Origin: Edaphobacter aggregans
Lineage (GTDB): Bacteria; Acidobacteriota; Terriglobia; Terriglobales; Acidobacteriaceae
Reading direction: 5' to 3'
NCBI GenBank assembly: GCA_022736715.1
Contig: DZDJ01000007.1
Coordinates: forward strand, 41,076 to 105,075
DNA length: 64,000 nucleotides
Position numbers and translations under genes: made by a program. Position 1 is the first letter of the stretch. Each line of letters starts with the position of its first letter. The notes below the pieces were generated by a model. It worked only from the letters and a program-made list of their open reading frames with translations. It did not search any database and was not told where the DNA came from. Shown here piece by piece: positions 24,611-34,130 of the stretch.

Positions 24611-26968
24611 TTGCGCATTTTTACGCGGTACATCCTCAAAGAAGTCACATCGCATGCCCTCCTTGGCGGAGTGCTGTTCACGTTTGTGCTGTTCATGCGC
24701 GACCTTGGCAAGATTCTGGAACTGGTCGTGCGCAACAGCGCTTCCTTGACAGATGTAGCGCTGCTTTTCCTCTACACCATCCCCAATGCCCTCACCTTCA
24801 CCATTCCCATGGCCGTGCTGGTGGGCATCTTGCTGGGGCTCAGCCGTCTGGCTGCGGACAGTGAAATTACCGCCATGCGCGCCTGCGGCTTTGGCGTCAC
24901 CGGTTTTGTACGCATCGTTTCCATCCTGGCCATCGCGGCCTGGGGACTGGGCATGGTGAATTCGCTCTACCTGGCGCCAAAGTCGGCGGCCTCTTTGCTG
25001 GAGCTGGAAAACTCGCTGAAGTCCTCGCAGGCCTCGTTTGAAGTGCAGCCCCGCGTCTTCTACGAAGATTTCCGCAACTACGTGCTCTATGTGCAGGACG
25101 TACATGCCGGTGTGGGCGCGGCCAAATGGCGCCACGTCTTTCTTGCTGACCTCACGCAGCCCTCCTCGCCGCGCATCACTACCGCTGAACATGCCATTGT
25201 GGTCAATGGCGACGGCCAGACACTGAGTATGCGTTTGCTGGACGGCGAACAGCACCAGACCGACATCAATAACCCCAACCAGTACAACATCACCACCTTT
25301 TCCCAGTCCGACCTGCCCATCCAGATCGGCAATCAGGACGATACGCACATCGGACGCAGTGACATGCCCATTCTGGCGATGCCCTTGCCGGAACTGCTGG
25401 AACGCGCCCGTCAGCCGCATGGAAAAATCTATCGCATCGAACTGAACAAGCGCTTTTCCTACCCCGTCGCCTGTCTGGTGCTCATGCTGATCGGCGTACC
25501 ACTGGGTATTTCCTCCAAACGCGGCGGCAAAAGCGCTGGATTTGTCCTTACCATCCTGCTCGTCTTCATCTATTACTTCTTTTCCTCGACTGGCGTTGCG
25601 CTGGCGCGGCAGGACAAAGTCCCGGTGTTTGTGGGCGTCTGGACGGCGAACATTGTCTTTGCCCTCGCCGGCATTTTCTTTCTGCGGCAGCTTTCCCGCG
25701 GCGGTGCGGCCTTTGCGGCGATTTCTGCCATGGGCCCGGCCATGAGGAAACTGTTGCGCAAAATGCGGCCCTCCGCAGAAACCACCGCTGAACAGCACCT
25801 GCCCGCAGAACCGGAAAAGAGCAGACCGGCCAAACAAAAGCGCCACATTCTGCACAGCCGCTTCCCGCTGATTCTGGACGGCTATGTGTTGCGCGAGTTC
25901 CTGACCAGCTTTCTGCTGGTGCTGGTCAGCTTCCTAACGCTTTCGCTGGTCTTCTCGTTCTTTGAGTTGCTGGGCGACATCATCCGCAACCGGACGCCGC
26001 TCGTCACGGTCGGAGCTTACCTGATCAACCTGGTCCCCTTCATGCTCTACAACCTCACGCCGCTGTGCGTGCTGATTGCCGTGCTCGTCACTTTTGGCGT
26101 GCTGAACCGCTCCAGCGAACTGACGGCCATGAAAGCAACGGGCATCAGCCTGTACCGGGTCATCGCTCCTGTGCTTACGGTTGCGGCGTTGATTGCCGTT
26201 TCGCTTTTCGTCTTTGAACAGGTGTATCTGCCCAGCGCAAACCGCCGGCAGGAGGCGCTGCGCAGCGTCATCAAAGGCAAGCCGCCACAGACCTTCCTGC
26301 GCCCGGATCAGAAATGGATCTTCGGCAGCCAGAACCCAGGCGAGCCCGGCCGCATCTTCTACTACCAGTTCTTCGACCCGGACCGCAACGAATTCGCCAA
26401 TATCAGCGTCTTTGAGTTCAAGCCGGACAGCTTCCAGCTCTCGCGCCGCATCTATGCCTCCAGCGCGCACTGGGACACACAACTGCATCGCTGGATCTTT
26501 GAAAATGGCTGGGTACGCAGCTTCAACGGCGAAACCATCGACGGCTATCAACCCTTCATCCTGCAGACTTTCCCGGAGATTCACGAACGTCCGCAGTACT
26601 TCAAGATCGAGAGCCGTCAATCGCAGGAAATGTCCTACGGCGAGCTGGAGCGCTACATCCATGAATTGCAGCAGAGCGGATTTGACACCATGCGTCTGCG
26701 TGTTCAGCTCAACCACAAGCTGGCCTACCCGCTCATTGCACTGGTAATGGCGATCCTGGCCGTGCCGTTTGCCCTTTCCATGGGCAGGCGAGGCTCGCTT
26801 ACCGGCATTGCCGTGGCCATTGGCGTCGCGATTGCATATTGGGTGGTGGCGGCCCTGTTTGAGGCGATGGGCAACGTCAACACGCTGCCTGCGGCGCTCG
26901 CTGCGTGGTCACCCGATTTGCTTTTTGCCCTCGCAGGCGGCTATCTGCTGCTGCGAACCCCAACATAA
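24611..26968 (+). CDS. lptFG: Fused LptF-LptG lipopolysaccharide export permease
   Basis: 785 aa, about twice a normal LptF or LptG. Residues 1-370 form one YjgP/YjgQ permease (FTRYILKEVTSHALLGG, LSRLAADSEITAMRACG, YPVACLVLMLIGVPLGISS). After a charged linker (about 370-420) a second complete permease follows (YVLREFLTSFLLVL, LNRSSELTAMKATGISLYRV, AYPLIALVMAILAVPFAL). Both heterodimer halves of the LptB2FG ABC exporter are thus on one chain, moving LPS to the periplasmic bridge. TTG at 24611 is the likely start, with GGAAGG upstream. The LptB ATPase is not in the window. Confidence 0.93.
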   Translation: MRIFTRYILKEVTSHALLGGVLFTFVLFMRDLGKILELVVRNSASLTDVALLFLYTIPNALTFTIPMAVLVGILLGLSRLAADSEITAMRACGFGVTGFVRIVSILAIAAWGLGMVNSLYLAPKSAASLLELENSLKSSQASFEVQPRVFYEDFRNYVLYVQDVHAGVGAAKWRHVFLADLTQPSSPRITTAEHAIVVNGDGQTLSMRLLDGEQHQTDINNPNQYNITTFSQSDLPIQIGNQDDTHIGRSDMPILAMPLPELLERARQPHGKIYRIELNKRFSYPVACLVLMLIGVPLGISSKRGGKSAGFVLTILLVFIYYFFSSTGVALARQDKVPVFVGVWTANIVFALAGIFFLRQLSRGGAAFAAISAMGPAMRKLLRKMRPSAETTAEQHLPAEPEKSRPAKQKRHILHSRFPLILDGYVLREFLTSFLLVLVSFLTLSLVFSFFELLGDIIRNRTPLVTVGAYLINLVPFMLYNLTPLCVLIAVLVTFGVLNRSSELTAMKATGISLYRVIAPVLTVAALIAVSLFVFEQVYLPSANRRQEALRSVIKGKPPQTFLRPDQKWIFGSQNPGEPGRIFYYQFFDPDRNEFANISVFEFKPDSFQLSRRIYASSAHWDTQLHRWIFENGWVRSFNGETIDGYQPFILQTFPEIHERPQYFKIESRQSQEMSYGELERYIHELQQSGFDTMRLRVQLNHKLAYPLIALVMAILAVPFALSMGRRGSLTGIAVAIGVAIAYWVVAALFEAMGNVNTLPAALAAWSPDLLFALAGGYLLLRTPT

Positions 26969-27113
26969 ACGCTCCGCTACAGCACTGGAAAGCCTGCAAA
27001 ACCCTGCGCATCCTTCCCGGCCTTGCGGCATCTATACTCCGATGGCAGTAAAATCAAAACTTCCCTGCCGATCCATTTAAGGCAGCTTTTGCACGCTTTC
27101 CAAGGACATCGCA

Positions 27114-28895
27114 ATGCTGAACCGACTTCGCCCGCTTTTCCCGTACCTGCGCCGCTACAAGCGTAATTTTTTCTGGGGCGGAGTTTCGGTTGTCTTCTCC
27201 AACGCCATCTGGGTGCTGTTTCCGCAAATACTCAAGCGGGCCATCAACGACCTGAACTTTGGCGTTACCCACGAGAAGGTCTTCTTTTACGCGAGTCTCA
27301 TTGTGGCGGTTGCCGCGGCCAAGGGCGTTTTCCTTTTCCTCACGCGCTGGATCATCATCGGCGTTTCTCGCGACATTGAATTTGACCTGCGCAATGACAT
27401 GTTCGCCAATCTGGAGCGACAGCCGCAAAGCTACTACCACGAGCACCGCACTGGCGACATCATGGCCCGCACCACCAATGACCTGAATGCCGTGCGCATG
27501 CTGCTGGGGCCGGCCATCATGTATAGCGCCAACACCATCCTGTTCACCATTGGCGCGCTCATCTTCATGGTGCGCATCAGTCCGTGGCTCACGTTGTGCG
27601 CATTTGTGCCGCTGCCAATAGCCAGCATTCTGGTGCAGTACTATGGCCGCCGCATCCACGAGCGCTTCGAACGCATCCAGGCCATGTTTTCTGATATTTC
27701 CGCCAAAGCGCAGGAGAACTTTTCCGGAGCGCGCCTTGTCCGCGCCTTTGCCCAGGAAGAGCCGGAGATCCGCTCCTTCGAAAAAGCGAACAAGGAATAC
27801 ATTCGCCGCGCTCTGCTGCTGGTCCGTCTGATGGGGATGCTGTGGCCCACACTGGAGTTCATCCTGGGACTTTCGCTGGTCATCGCTTTGTTGGTGGGCG
27901 GGCGCGAGGTCATTTCGCATCGCATCTCCGTCGGCGATTTTGTGGCCTTCAACACCTATCTGGTGCAGCTCACCTGGCCCATGATTGCGCTCGGCTGGGT
28001 CGTCAACCTTTTCCAGCGCGGCACCGCTTCTCTGGCACGCATTCACGAACTGCTCAGCGAGCAGCCAACGATCGACGATGCTGCCGCCGACCGCTCCATT
28101 CCGGAAGAGGCCACGCTCAAAGGAGAAATCGAGTTCGTCAATCTGAACTTCAGCTACACAAGCGCTGGGACCTCCGGCCCGGCCGTACTGCGTGGCATTA
28201 ATCTGAAGATTCCAGCCGGCAGCAGCCTGGCCATTGTCGGCCCAACCGGTTCCGGAAAATCCACCCTGGTCAGCCTGATTGCGCGCATCTACGATGCACC
28301 GGCGACCTCCGGAAAACCAGTACCTGTGCTCATCGATGGCCTGCCAATTCAGGAGTATCCGCTGGCCATGCTGCGCCGCAACATCGGATTTGTGCCGCAG
28401 GAGGCATTTCTCTTCAGCGAGTCCATCCACGAAAATGTCGCCTTCGGCACTCCCGGCGCATCGACGGATGAGGTCCTTCGCGCCGCCACGTCGGCGCATA
28501 TCGCCAGCGAGATACTGGAATTTCCGCGTGGCTTTGAAACCATGGTGGGCGAGCGCGGCATCACGCTCTCTGGCGGGCAAAAGCAGCGCACCACCATTGC
28601 CCGCGCTTTGATACGCAATCCGCGCGTTCTGATTCTGGACGATGCGCTCTCCTCGGTTGACACCTACACCGAAGAGCTGATTCTGGAAGAACTGCGGCAG
28701 ATCATGCGCGGCCGCACCACGATCTTCATCTCGCACCGCATCTCCACCGTTCGCCACGCTGACCAGATTGCGGTTCTGGTCGATGGCAGAATCGCGGAGC
28801 TTGGCTCGCATGACGAGCTGCTGGCGCGCAACGGCTACTACACCAGCCTGTTTGAGAAGCAGCAGTTGGAAGAAGAGCTTTCCGTAGCGGGTTGA
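27114..28895 (+). CDS. ABC exporter half-transporter, MdlA/YheI-like
   Basis: 593 aa: six-helix exporter domain (residues 1-330) plus ATPase domain. Walker A GPTGSGKST (376-384), Q-loop VPQEAFLFS, signature LSGGQKQR, D-loop SSVD and H-loop ISHRIST are intact. The Walker B reads LILDDALSSVD, with Asp in place of the catalytic Glu. That substitution marks the degenerate-site subunit of heterodimeric exporters (MdlA, YheI, TM287). The expected partner subunit is not adjacent. Substrate is unknown (drug or lipid). Confidence 0.88.
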   Translation: MLNRLRPLFPYLRRYKRNFFWGGVSVVFSNAIWVLFPQILKRAINDLNFGVTHEKVFFYASLIVAVAAAKGVFLFLTRWIIIGVSRDIEFDLRNDMFANLERQPQSYYHEHRTGDIMARTTNDLNAVRMLLGPAIMYSANTILFTIGALIFMVRISPWLTLCAFVPLPIASILVQYYGRRIHERFERIQAMFSDISAKAQENFSGARLVRAFAQEEPEIRSFEKANKEYIRRALLLVRLMGMLWPTLEFILGLSLVIALLVGGREVISHRISVGDFVAFNTYLVQLTWPMIALGWVVNLFQRGTASLARIHELLSEQPTIDDAAADRSIPEEATLKGEIEFVNLNFSYTSAGTSGPAVLRGINLKIPAGSSLAIVGPTGSGKSTLVSLIARIYDAPATSGKPVPVLIDGLPIQEYPLAMLRRNIGFVPQEAFLFSESIHENVAFGTPGASTDEVLRAATSAHIASEILEFPRGFETMVGERGITLSGGQKQRTTIARALIRNPRVLILDDALSSVDTYTEELILEELRQIMRGRTTIFISHRISTVRHADQIAVLVDGRIAELGSHDELLARNGYYTSLFEKQQLEEELSVAG

Positions 28896-28905
28896 CGCTG
28901 CACAG

Positions 28906-29388
28906 CTACGCCATCCATCGCGGCAACATCTTCACTTCACTGTCCGGAATTGCGGGTAGTGCGTTGCCAGGGCGGTACCGCTCTTCCCGCGTCTGCAATT
29001 CGCGCGGCAGCACGCGGCTCGCCTCCGGATCGCGTGACGCCACCTGCCAGGCATCGCGCACGTTACGGATGCAGGCAATCACTTCCTCCAACTGTTCCTT
29101 GGATGCGACATGCGATGCCTCCAGCGTCATACGAAACATGGCTGCATAAAAATCGGCCAGCACCTCCGCAGAGCGTCCGCCTACATCCGGCCGCAGCCGC
29201 GCCTGCAGATACATCAGGATGTCCAGGGTGCGCTTCACCGCCAGTCTGCGCCCGCGCGCATCTCCTGCTTCCACGCACTGAATGGCCTTGTAGAGGAACC
29301 GAATCGCGCCATCATAGAGCGCAATCACCAGTTCCAGCCCGGTTGCCCCAGTCAGCGCCTGCTGCTGGTAATTTCTTTGCATTGACAT
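28906..29388 (-). CDS. fliS: Flagellin export chaperone FliS
   Basis: 160 aa, four-helix-bundle cytoplasmic chaperone that binds flagellin C-termini before export. Family pattern is clear: YQQQALTGATGLELVIALYDGAIRFLYKA near the N-terminus and KRTLDILMYLQARL further in. It is longer than typical FliS (about 125-135 aa) owing to a C-terminal tail rich in Arg and Pro. Its ATG overlaps the fliD stop by one base (TGATG), so it is coupled to fliD. Confidence 0.9.
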   Translation of the reverse strand: MSMQRNYQQQALTGATGLELVIALYDGAIRFLYKAIQCVEAGDARGRRLAVKRTLDILMYLQARLRPDVGGRSAEVLADFYAAMFRMTLEASHVASKEQLEEVIACIRNVRDAWQVASRDPEASRVLPRELQTREERYRPGNALPAIPDSEVKMLPRWMA

Positions 29389-30758
29389 CAGAATATCCTC
29401 TGGTTATAACCGGTAACAGCACTGTAAATTTCGCTGATCTCACTCAATTGTGTCGGAATGGCTTGTAACACTTCGTTTGCCTTGTTCAACTCCGCCGTCA
29501 GGCTCGTCTTCTGCTGGCTGATCAGCGCTTCCTCATTGCTGACGTCATTGTTAAGATTCGTTTCCTGCTGGCTGTCCTGTTGCAGCGCAAGATAGATCAA
29601 GCCATCTGGCGCCTGGTTGCCAAGGTTGTTGAGCACGTTAGAGAAGTTCTGCCCCCAACTGCCTGTATTTTGCAAAAAGCCAACCACGTCGCTGTAGTTC
29701 GAGTTCAACACTGAATCCAGCGTGTCCGTATTCAGCGTCAGCGTGCCATCGTTGTTCATGCTGATGCCAAGCTGCGTAATGCTGTTGATGCTGCCGCTGG
29801 CGCCACCGCCAGTCAACGCTCCAGTTAGTAACTCCTGGAACTGCGCCAACGTCGGATTACCATACAACGGCTCTGGATTACCGCTGGAGTTATTTCCTTC
29901 CTGTGTATTGATGTCCTTCACCACAGCGTTATAGGCCGTCACCATGCTGCTGAAGGCCGACTCCACAGAGGAGTTATCGTTGGTGATTTCCACCTGCACC
30001 TGGGTGGACGGCGCGGCTGAAAGCAACTGGAATGTAACTCCCGGAATTGCATTCGTCACCGTGTTGCTGGAACTGGTAATACTCACCCCATCGACGGTCA
30101 GGCTGGCGTCCTGCCCGGTTTGCCCTGCTTGAAAACTCATCGCAGCGCCAGCCGTGGCATCAGTCAGGTTGTTGGTCAGCGTCAACTGCCCTGCTGCTCC
30201 GCTCGTGTTGCTCACAATGGAAAGCCGGGAACCACTGGAATCTGTAATGACGCTGGCCGTTACGCCAATGGCAGCCGCATTGATTGCCGAAGCGTAAGAA
30301 GCAAGCGTGTTGCTGGAACTGCCCACAGTGACCGTCTGTGCCGTGCCCGAGCCCACCTGCACCGTAATGCTGCCGCTCAGCGTGTCAGACGCGTTGCTGA
30401 GAGAGTTGGAGTACTCGGATGAGGTCTGCGCCAACTGACTCACGGTAATGCTATGGCTTCCTGCCGTTGCCGTGGTGCTGGCAGAGGTGAGCGACAGTAC
30501 GCTCGTGTCTGAACTGGAACCCTGTTTCGCCGCCGTCACCCCTTCAAAATCCGTCAATGCCTGCAGATCCGTGGAAAGCGTAGAAAGGTCCGTGCCCATC
30601 GATGTAAATGCCGTGTCTTCCGACTGCAACTGCGTCAGCTGGCTCTTCCAGGGCGTCTCGACGGCTTGCATATTGGTCACAATTTCGTTGACGGTTGCCG
30701 TCACGTCAAAACCCTGGCCACTGGTGGCCGAGCCAAAGTTCAAGCCTACAGTTCCCAT
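29388..30758 (-). CDS. fliD: Flagellar cap protein FliD
   Basis: Filament-capping protein of 456 aa. FliD_N: FGSATSGQGFDVTATVNEIV...QLTQLQSEDTAFTSMGTDLSTL; FliD_C: SAFSSMVTAYNAVVKDIN...PLYGNPTLAQFQELL. It ends in a helix with heptads (QQETNLNNDVSNEEALISQQ). The central domain is Ser/Thr/Asn-rich, as usual for this surface protein. I use the ATG at 30758, preceded by AAGGGA; the frame's upstream extension has no ribosome-binding site. Lies downstream of fliC on the same strand. Confidence 0.92.
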   Translation of the reverse strand: MGTVGLNFGSATSGQGFDVTATVNEIVTNMQAVETPWKSQLTQLQSEDTAFTSMGTDLSTLSTDLQALTDFEGVTAAKQGSSSDTSVLSLTSASTTATAGSHSITVSQLAQTSSEYSNSLSNASDTLSGSITVQVGSGTAQTVTVGSSSNTLASYASAINAAAIGVTASVITDSSGSRLSIVSNTSGAAGQLTLTNNLTDATAGAAMSFQAGQTGQDASLTVDGVSITSSSNTVTNAIPGVTFQLLSAAPSTQVQVEITNDNSSVESAFSSMVTAYNAVVKDINTQEGNNSSGNPEPLYGNPTLAQFQELLTGALTGGGASGSINSITQLGISMNNDGTLTLNTDTLDSVLNSNYSDVVGFLQNTGSWGQNFSNVLNNLGNQAPDGLIYLALQQDSQQETNLNNDVSNEEALISQQKTSLTAELNKANEVLQAIPTQLSEISEIYSAVTGYNQRIF

Positions 30759-30875
30759 TTTTGAGTCCCTTCGTCGTAATCTGCAGCCGTATTGGCTGCA
30801 CTCACCCTGCCACAAGCCTGTGCCGCAGCATTAGAAATCTCTATTACCCAAACACGCCCTGTGCCCAATATGGAA

Positions 30876-30923
30876 TAAAACTAACGCGAACAGGGACAGC
30901 CGCTGTACCGCGAACTGTCCCTG
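30876..30923 (-). terminator. Terminator after fliC
   Basis: CAGGGACAG (30891-30899) and CTGTCCCTG (30915-30923) form a perfect 9-bp stem just after the fliC stop. On the minus strand it is followed by TTCGCG and then a T-rich stretch (30876-30886). It would separate abundant fliC mRNA from fliD-fliS. Confidence 0.6.
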
Positions 30924-30941
30924 CACCTGCAACGGTAATGC

Positions 30942-31790
30942 TTATTGCAACAGCTTCAGTACTTCCTGCTGCACGCTATTGGCCTGCGCCAGTGCGCTGA
31001 TGCCAGTTTGGCTCAACACCTGGTATTTGGACAGGTTCGATGTCGCCTGTCCATAGTCAGTCGCCATCACGTTGTTTTCTGCCGAGGTCAGGTTCTCCTG
31101 TTCGGTACTGGCAACGTTGGCTGCGGCTGTCAGTTGGTTGACGTTTGCACCCACCGTGCCGCGCTGGTAGGCAACATCTGAAATCGCACTGGTGATGTCC
31201 GTCAGCGCCGTCGATGCAGATGCATTGGAGGTCAGGCTGGTTGCGCTCAGGTTCTCACCGCCACCACCGGAGGTTGTGCCCACGCTTGCCGTGGTCAACA
31301 CACCCACCTTGTCCGCAAAGGTCGAAGTGCCGGAACTGGTGCCATCCGTCACCACAATGTTGACCGCCGTTGAGGTAAAGATGGAGTTGCCGTTGTAGTT
31401 GGTCGTCGAGCCGATGTTCCCGATTTCCGTCAGGATGTTCTGGTACTCTGCATCCGCCGCGCCCAACTGGCTGGTATTCAGCGTGCCGTTGGAGGCCTCC
31501 GTTGCCAGCGTAACGGCACGGTTCAACAGGTTGGTGACCTGAGACAACGCGCCATCTGCCGTCTGCAGAAGCCCGGCGCCATCGCTGGCGTTCTGCGCAG
31601 ACTGCGTCAGTGCGGTACTGTTGGCAGTCAGGCCATTGGCCAGTGAAAGACCCGCCGCATCGTCTGCGCCGGAGTTGATGCGTTGTCCCGAAGAAAGCTG
31701 CGTCAGTGTATTCTGCAGACTTGCCTGGGTCTGGTTGACGTTGTTTTCCGCGTAGATTGCTGCCATGTTGTTCAATACACCCAAGGACAT
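30942..31790 (-). CDS. fliC: Flagellin
   Basis: 282-aa flagellin with conserved D0/D1 ends: SLGVLNNMAAIYAENNVNQ and LSSGQRINSGADDAAGLSLANGL at the N-terminus, LSKYQVLSQTGISALAQ and ending EVLKLLQ at the C-terminus. The variable centre is short and rich in Ser, Thr and Gly, so the surface D2/D3 domains are nearly absent. No signal peptide; it is exported through the flagellar T3SS with FliS. I use the ATG at 31790 (GGAGCGG upstream). Followed by a terminator, then fliD-fliS. Confidence 0.96.
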   Translation of the reverse strand: MSLGVLNNMAAIYAENNVNQTQASLQNTLTQLSSGQRINSGADDAAGLSLANGLTANSTALTQSAQNASDGAGLLQTADGALSQVTNLLNRAVTLATEASNGTLNTSQLGAADAEYQNILTEIGNIGSTTNYNGNSIFTSTAVNIVVTDGTSSGTSTFADKVGVLTTASVGTTSGGGGENLSATSLTSNASASTALTDITSAISDVAYQRGTVGANVNQLTAAANVASTEQENLTSAENNVMATDYGQATSNLSKYQVLSQTGISALAQANSVQQEVLKLLQ

Positions 31791-32074
31791 AAGTTCCGCT
31801 CCTGTGATTATGTAGTTTCGTCTACGTATGAAGCACTTCCTGTCCCGAGTGCTGAAACTCGGCAACACAGCAATGCGAACCTGCCTGGCCCGTTCTGCTG
31901 CACCCGCCAGTTCCACTTGCGGAAGGTTGTGCGTCCACCTGCTTCATCGGCCCGCCATTGCGGCACTTTAGCCGGAGCGCTCACTGGAAGGGCCGGGAAC
32001 TCGTCTTCATCTCTTTCCGGCAGTTGCCGATAGAGGCATTTAAGCAGACTTATCTGCTCATGGAGCTTCTGCGC

Positions 32075-32368
32075 ATGATTGCACTTACCCGGCTGAACGG
32101 AAATCTGCTCATCATCAACGGCGACCTGATCAAATTCGTTGAGCCAGCTCCTGACACGCTGCTGACATTGGTTACAGGAGAAAAAATTGTTGTCAGTGAA
32201 AGCTGTGACGAAGTGGTGGAGCTGGCCCTGCGCTGGCGCGTTCGCATTCTCCAGGCAGCCTCGCAGGAGATGGGGCCGCTGCTCGCAACACAGGCAGCCA
32301 CCAATGCCATTACTGCGCGCACCGCGGCGGACATATTTCAAAACAATGACAAATCATCCTCAAAATAA
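32075..32368 (+). CDS. flbD: Flagellar FlbD-family protein
   Basis: 97 aa. Residues 1-60 match the FlbD family closely: MIALTRLNGNLLIINGDLIKF, then PDTLLTLVTGEKIVVSES and DEVVELAL. FlbD proteins are short (about 70 aa), of unclear function, and typically precede motA-motB, as here. The extra 35-residue C-terminal tail (ATQAATNAITARTAADIF) is unusual. I start at the ATG at 32075, after GGAG, rather than the longer frame from 31958. Divergent from fliC. Confidence 0.85.
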   Translation: MIALTRLNGNLLIINGDLIKFVEPAPDTLLTLVTGEKIVVSESCDEVVELALRWRVRILQAASQEMGPLLATQAATNAITARTAADIFQNNDKSSSK

Positions 32369-32443
32369 CCGCGTGCAACGCAATACGGCACATGTAGCAA
32401 TTTGCAACACCAACAACGCACTCGTCTCTAAGGGAGCAGCATC

Positions 32444-33223
32444 ATGGACAAGAGCAGTATCGGTGGCATTCTCATCGCGCTGACCGGAATTCTGACCGGA
32501 ATGATGATCGAAGGCGGCAAGATCAGCCAGATCACACAGCCGACGGCGGCCATGATCGTCCTGGGCGGAACCGTTGGCGCCGTTATGCTGCAGTTCCCTT
32601 TGCCCACTTTTCTGGCCGCTGTCAAACAGGTCACGCGCATCTTCAAAGATCAGTCCAACAAAGGAGAAGTGGCCATCACGCAACTGATTGCCTTTGCCAA
32701 CAAAGCGCGTAAAAGCGGCATTGTTTCGCTCGATCAGGACCTGGAGTCGGTTGAAGATCCTTTTATGAAGCAGGCACTGATGCTGGCCATTGATGGCACA
32801 GAGCCAAGCGAAGTCCGCAAGATCATGCAACTGGAGCTGGACAACAAGGCCGAATTTGAGGAGACGATACCGCAGGTCTTTGAATCGGCCGGCGGTTTTT
32901 CTCCCACAGTCGGCATCATCGGAGCAGTGCTGGGTCTCATTCAGGTCATGCAGCATCTGAACGACATCAACGAGGTCGGCCGCGGCATCGCCGTCGCCTT
33001 CGTCGCCACCATCTATGGCGTCGGACTGGCGAATCTCGTCTGTCTGCCCGCAGCCGGCAAACTGAAACTGCGCAACCAGCAGGAACACATGATCAAGGAG
33101 ATGATGCTCGAAGGCGTCGTCTCCATTCTGGAGGGCATGAACCCGCGCATGATCGAACTCAAGCTGCGCACGTATCTGGGGGAGCACAAGCCCGCCAAAG
33201 AACAGGAGACGGCAGCCGCATGA
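32444..33223 (+). CDS. motA: Flagellar motor stator protein MotA
   Basis: 259 aa, four-TM proton-channel subunit of the flagellar stator. It has the early GILIALTGILTGMMIEGG helix, the cytoplasmic loop with charged residues that meet FliG, and the late pore helices (FSPTVGIIGAVLGLIQVM and GIAVAFVATIYGVGLANLV). AAGGGAG precedes the ATG. It overlaps motB by four bases (ATGA). Confidence 0.95.
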   Translation: MDKSSIGGILIALTGILTGMMIEGGKISQITQPTAAMIVLGGTVGAVMLQFPLPTFLAAVKQVTRIFKDQSNKGEVAITQLIAFANKARKSGIVSLDQDLESVEDPFMKQALMLAIDGTEPSEVRKIMQLELDNKAEFEETIPQVFESAGGFSPTVGIIGAVLGLIQVMQHLNDINEVGRGIAVAFVATIYGVGLANLVCLPAAGKLKLRNQQEHMIKEMMLEGVVSILEGMNPRMIELKLRTYLGEHKPAKEQETAAA

Positions 33224-34068
33224 GCCGCAAAAAAAAACATGCCCATGCCAACCATGAGCGCTGGCTTGTATCGTATGCCGACTTCATCACGCTGCTCTTT
33301 GCATTCTTCGTAGTGCTGTTCGCTTCTTCGCAAACAGACAAGCACAAACAGGAGCAGCTCGCGCGCGCCATCCAAACTGCTTTTGTACAGATGGGCATCT
33401 TTGATCCGCGCAGCAAGCTGCCTCCGCTCGACGACCGCGCAGAGCCGCTCAGCACTGGCTCCGGCAAGCCAAACCCGATGGGGATGATGATGCAGCCCTC
33501 CGTCAACGGGCAGGAGTTTGATCGACTGAAGGTGCAACTCGGCACGCTGCTGGCCAGCGAAGTGCGCTCGCAAACGGTCGCTATTTTTGAGGACGGGGAT
33601 GGGCTGGTCATCTCGCTGCGCGAAGCCGGATTCTTCGACTCCGGCTCCGCCACAGTCCGCCCCGGCGCCCTTCCTACGCTCGACCGCATCGCGGAAGCGC
33701 TCGCCGGTTCCAACCACGACCTGCGCATAGAGGGCCACACCGACAATGTACCCATTCACAATGCGCAGTTCGCCTCCAACTGGGAGCTTTCCACCACGCG
33801 CGCCACTGCCATTGCGGAAATTTTCCTGCAGAAAACCAGGATGAATCCAGCGCGGTTCTCTGCTGCCGGATATGCGCAGTACCACCCCATTGCCACCAAC
33901 TCCACCGCCGAAGGCCGCGCGCACAACCGGCGCGTAGACGTCATCGTGCTGGCGCACGCCTATCGGCTGCAAGCTCCGGCTGACTATAAAGTCGCAACCG
34001 GGCGGCGCCCATTTGCTGCAAACGCAGCCCGGCAGATCGCGACTATATCCCCATCAGCTTCACGATAA
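33220..34068 (+). CDS. motB: Flagellar motor stator protein MotB
   Basis: 282 aa. Single N-terminal transmembrane helix with the proton-carrying Asp21 (VSYADFITLLFAFFVVLFA). Then a plug/linker region and a C-terminal OmpA-like peptidoglycan-binding domain (LRIEGHTDNVPIHN...NWELSTTRATAIAEIF...AHNRRVDVIV). It anchors the stator to the cell wall. Start fixed by the ATGA overlap with motA. Confidence 0.96.
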   Translation: MSRKKKHAHANHERWLVSYADFITLLFAFFVVLFASSQTDKHKQEQLARAIQTAFVQMGIFDPRSKLPPLDDRAEPLSTGSGKPNPMGMMMQPSVNGQEFDRLKVQLGTLLASEVRSQTVAIFEDGDGLVISLREAGFFDSGSATVRPGALPTLDRIAEALAGSNHDLRIEGHTDNVPIHNAQFASNWELSTTRATAIAEIFLQKTRMNPARFSAAGYAQYHPIATNSTAEGRAHNRRVDVIVLAHAYRLQAPADYKVATGRRPFAANAARQIATISPSASR

Positions 34069-34116
34069 CGCGCTTCCGGCGCTGTCCATCAAACTCAGCA
34101 TAAAAAACGCGTTATC
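34064..34116. repeat. 9-bp inverted repeat after motB
   Basis: GATAACGCG (34064-34072) and CGCGTTATC (34108-34116) form a perfect inverted repeat with a 35-nt spacer, in the motB-TPR gap and partly inside the motB stop region. It may be an operator or weak 3' structure. There is no T-run. Confidence 0.45.
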
Positions 34117-34130
34117 ATTAATGTTGTCTC

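Noticed and set aside
27054-28811. 585-codon open frame antisense to the ABC exporter
   Set aside because: The sense strand encodes a complete ABC transporter; the antisense product has no recognisable features or start signal.
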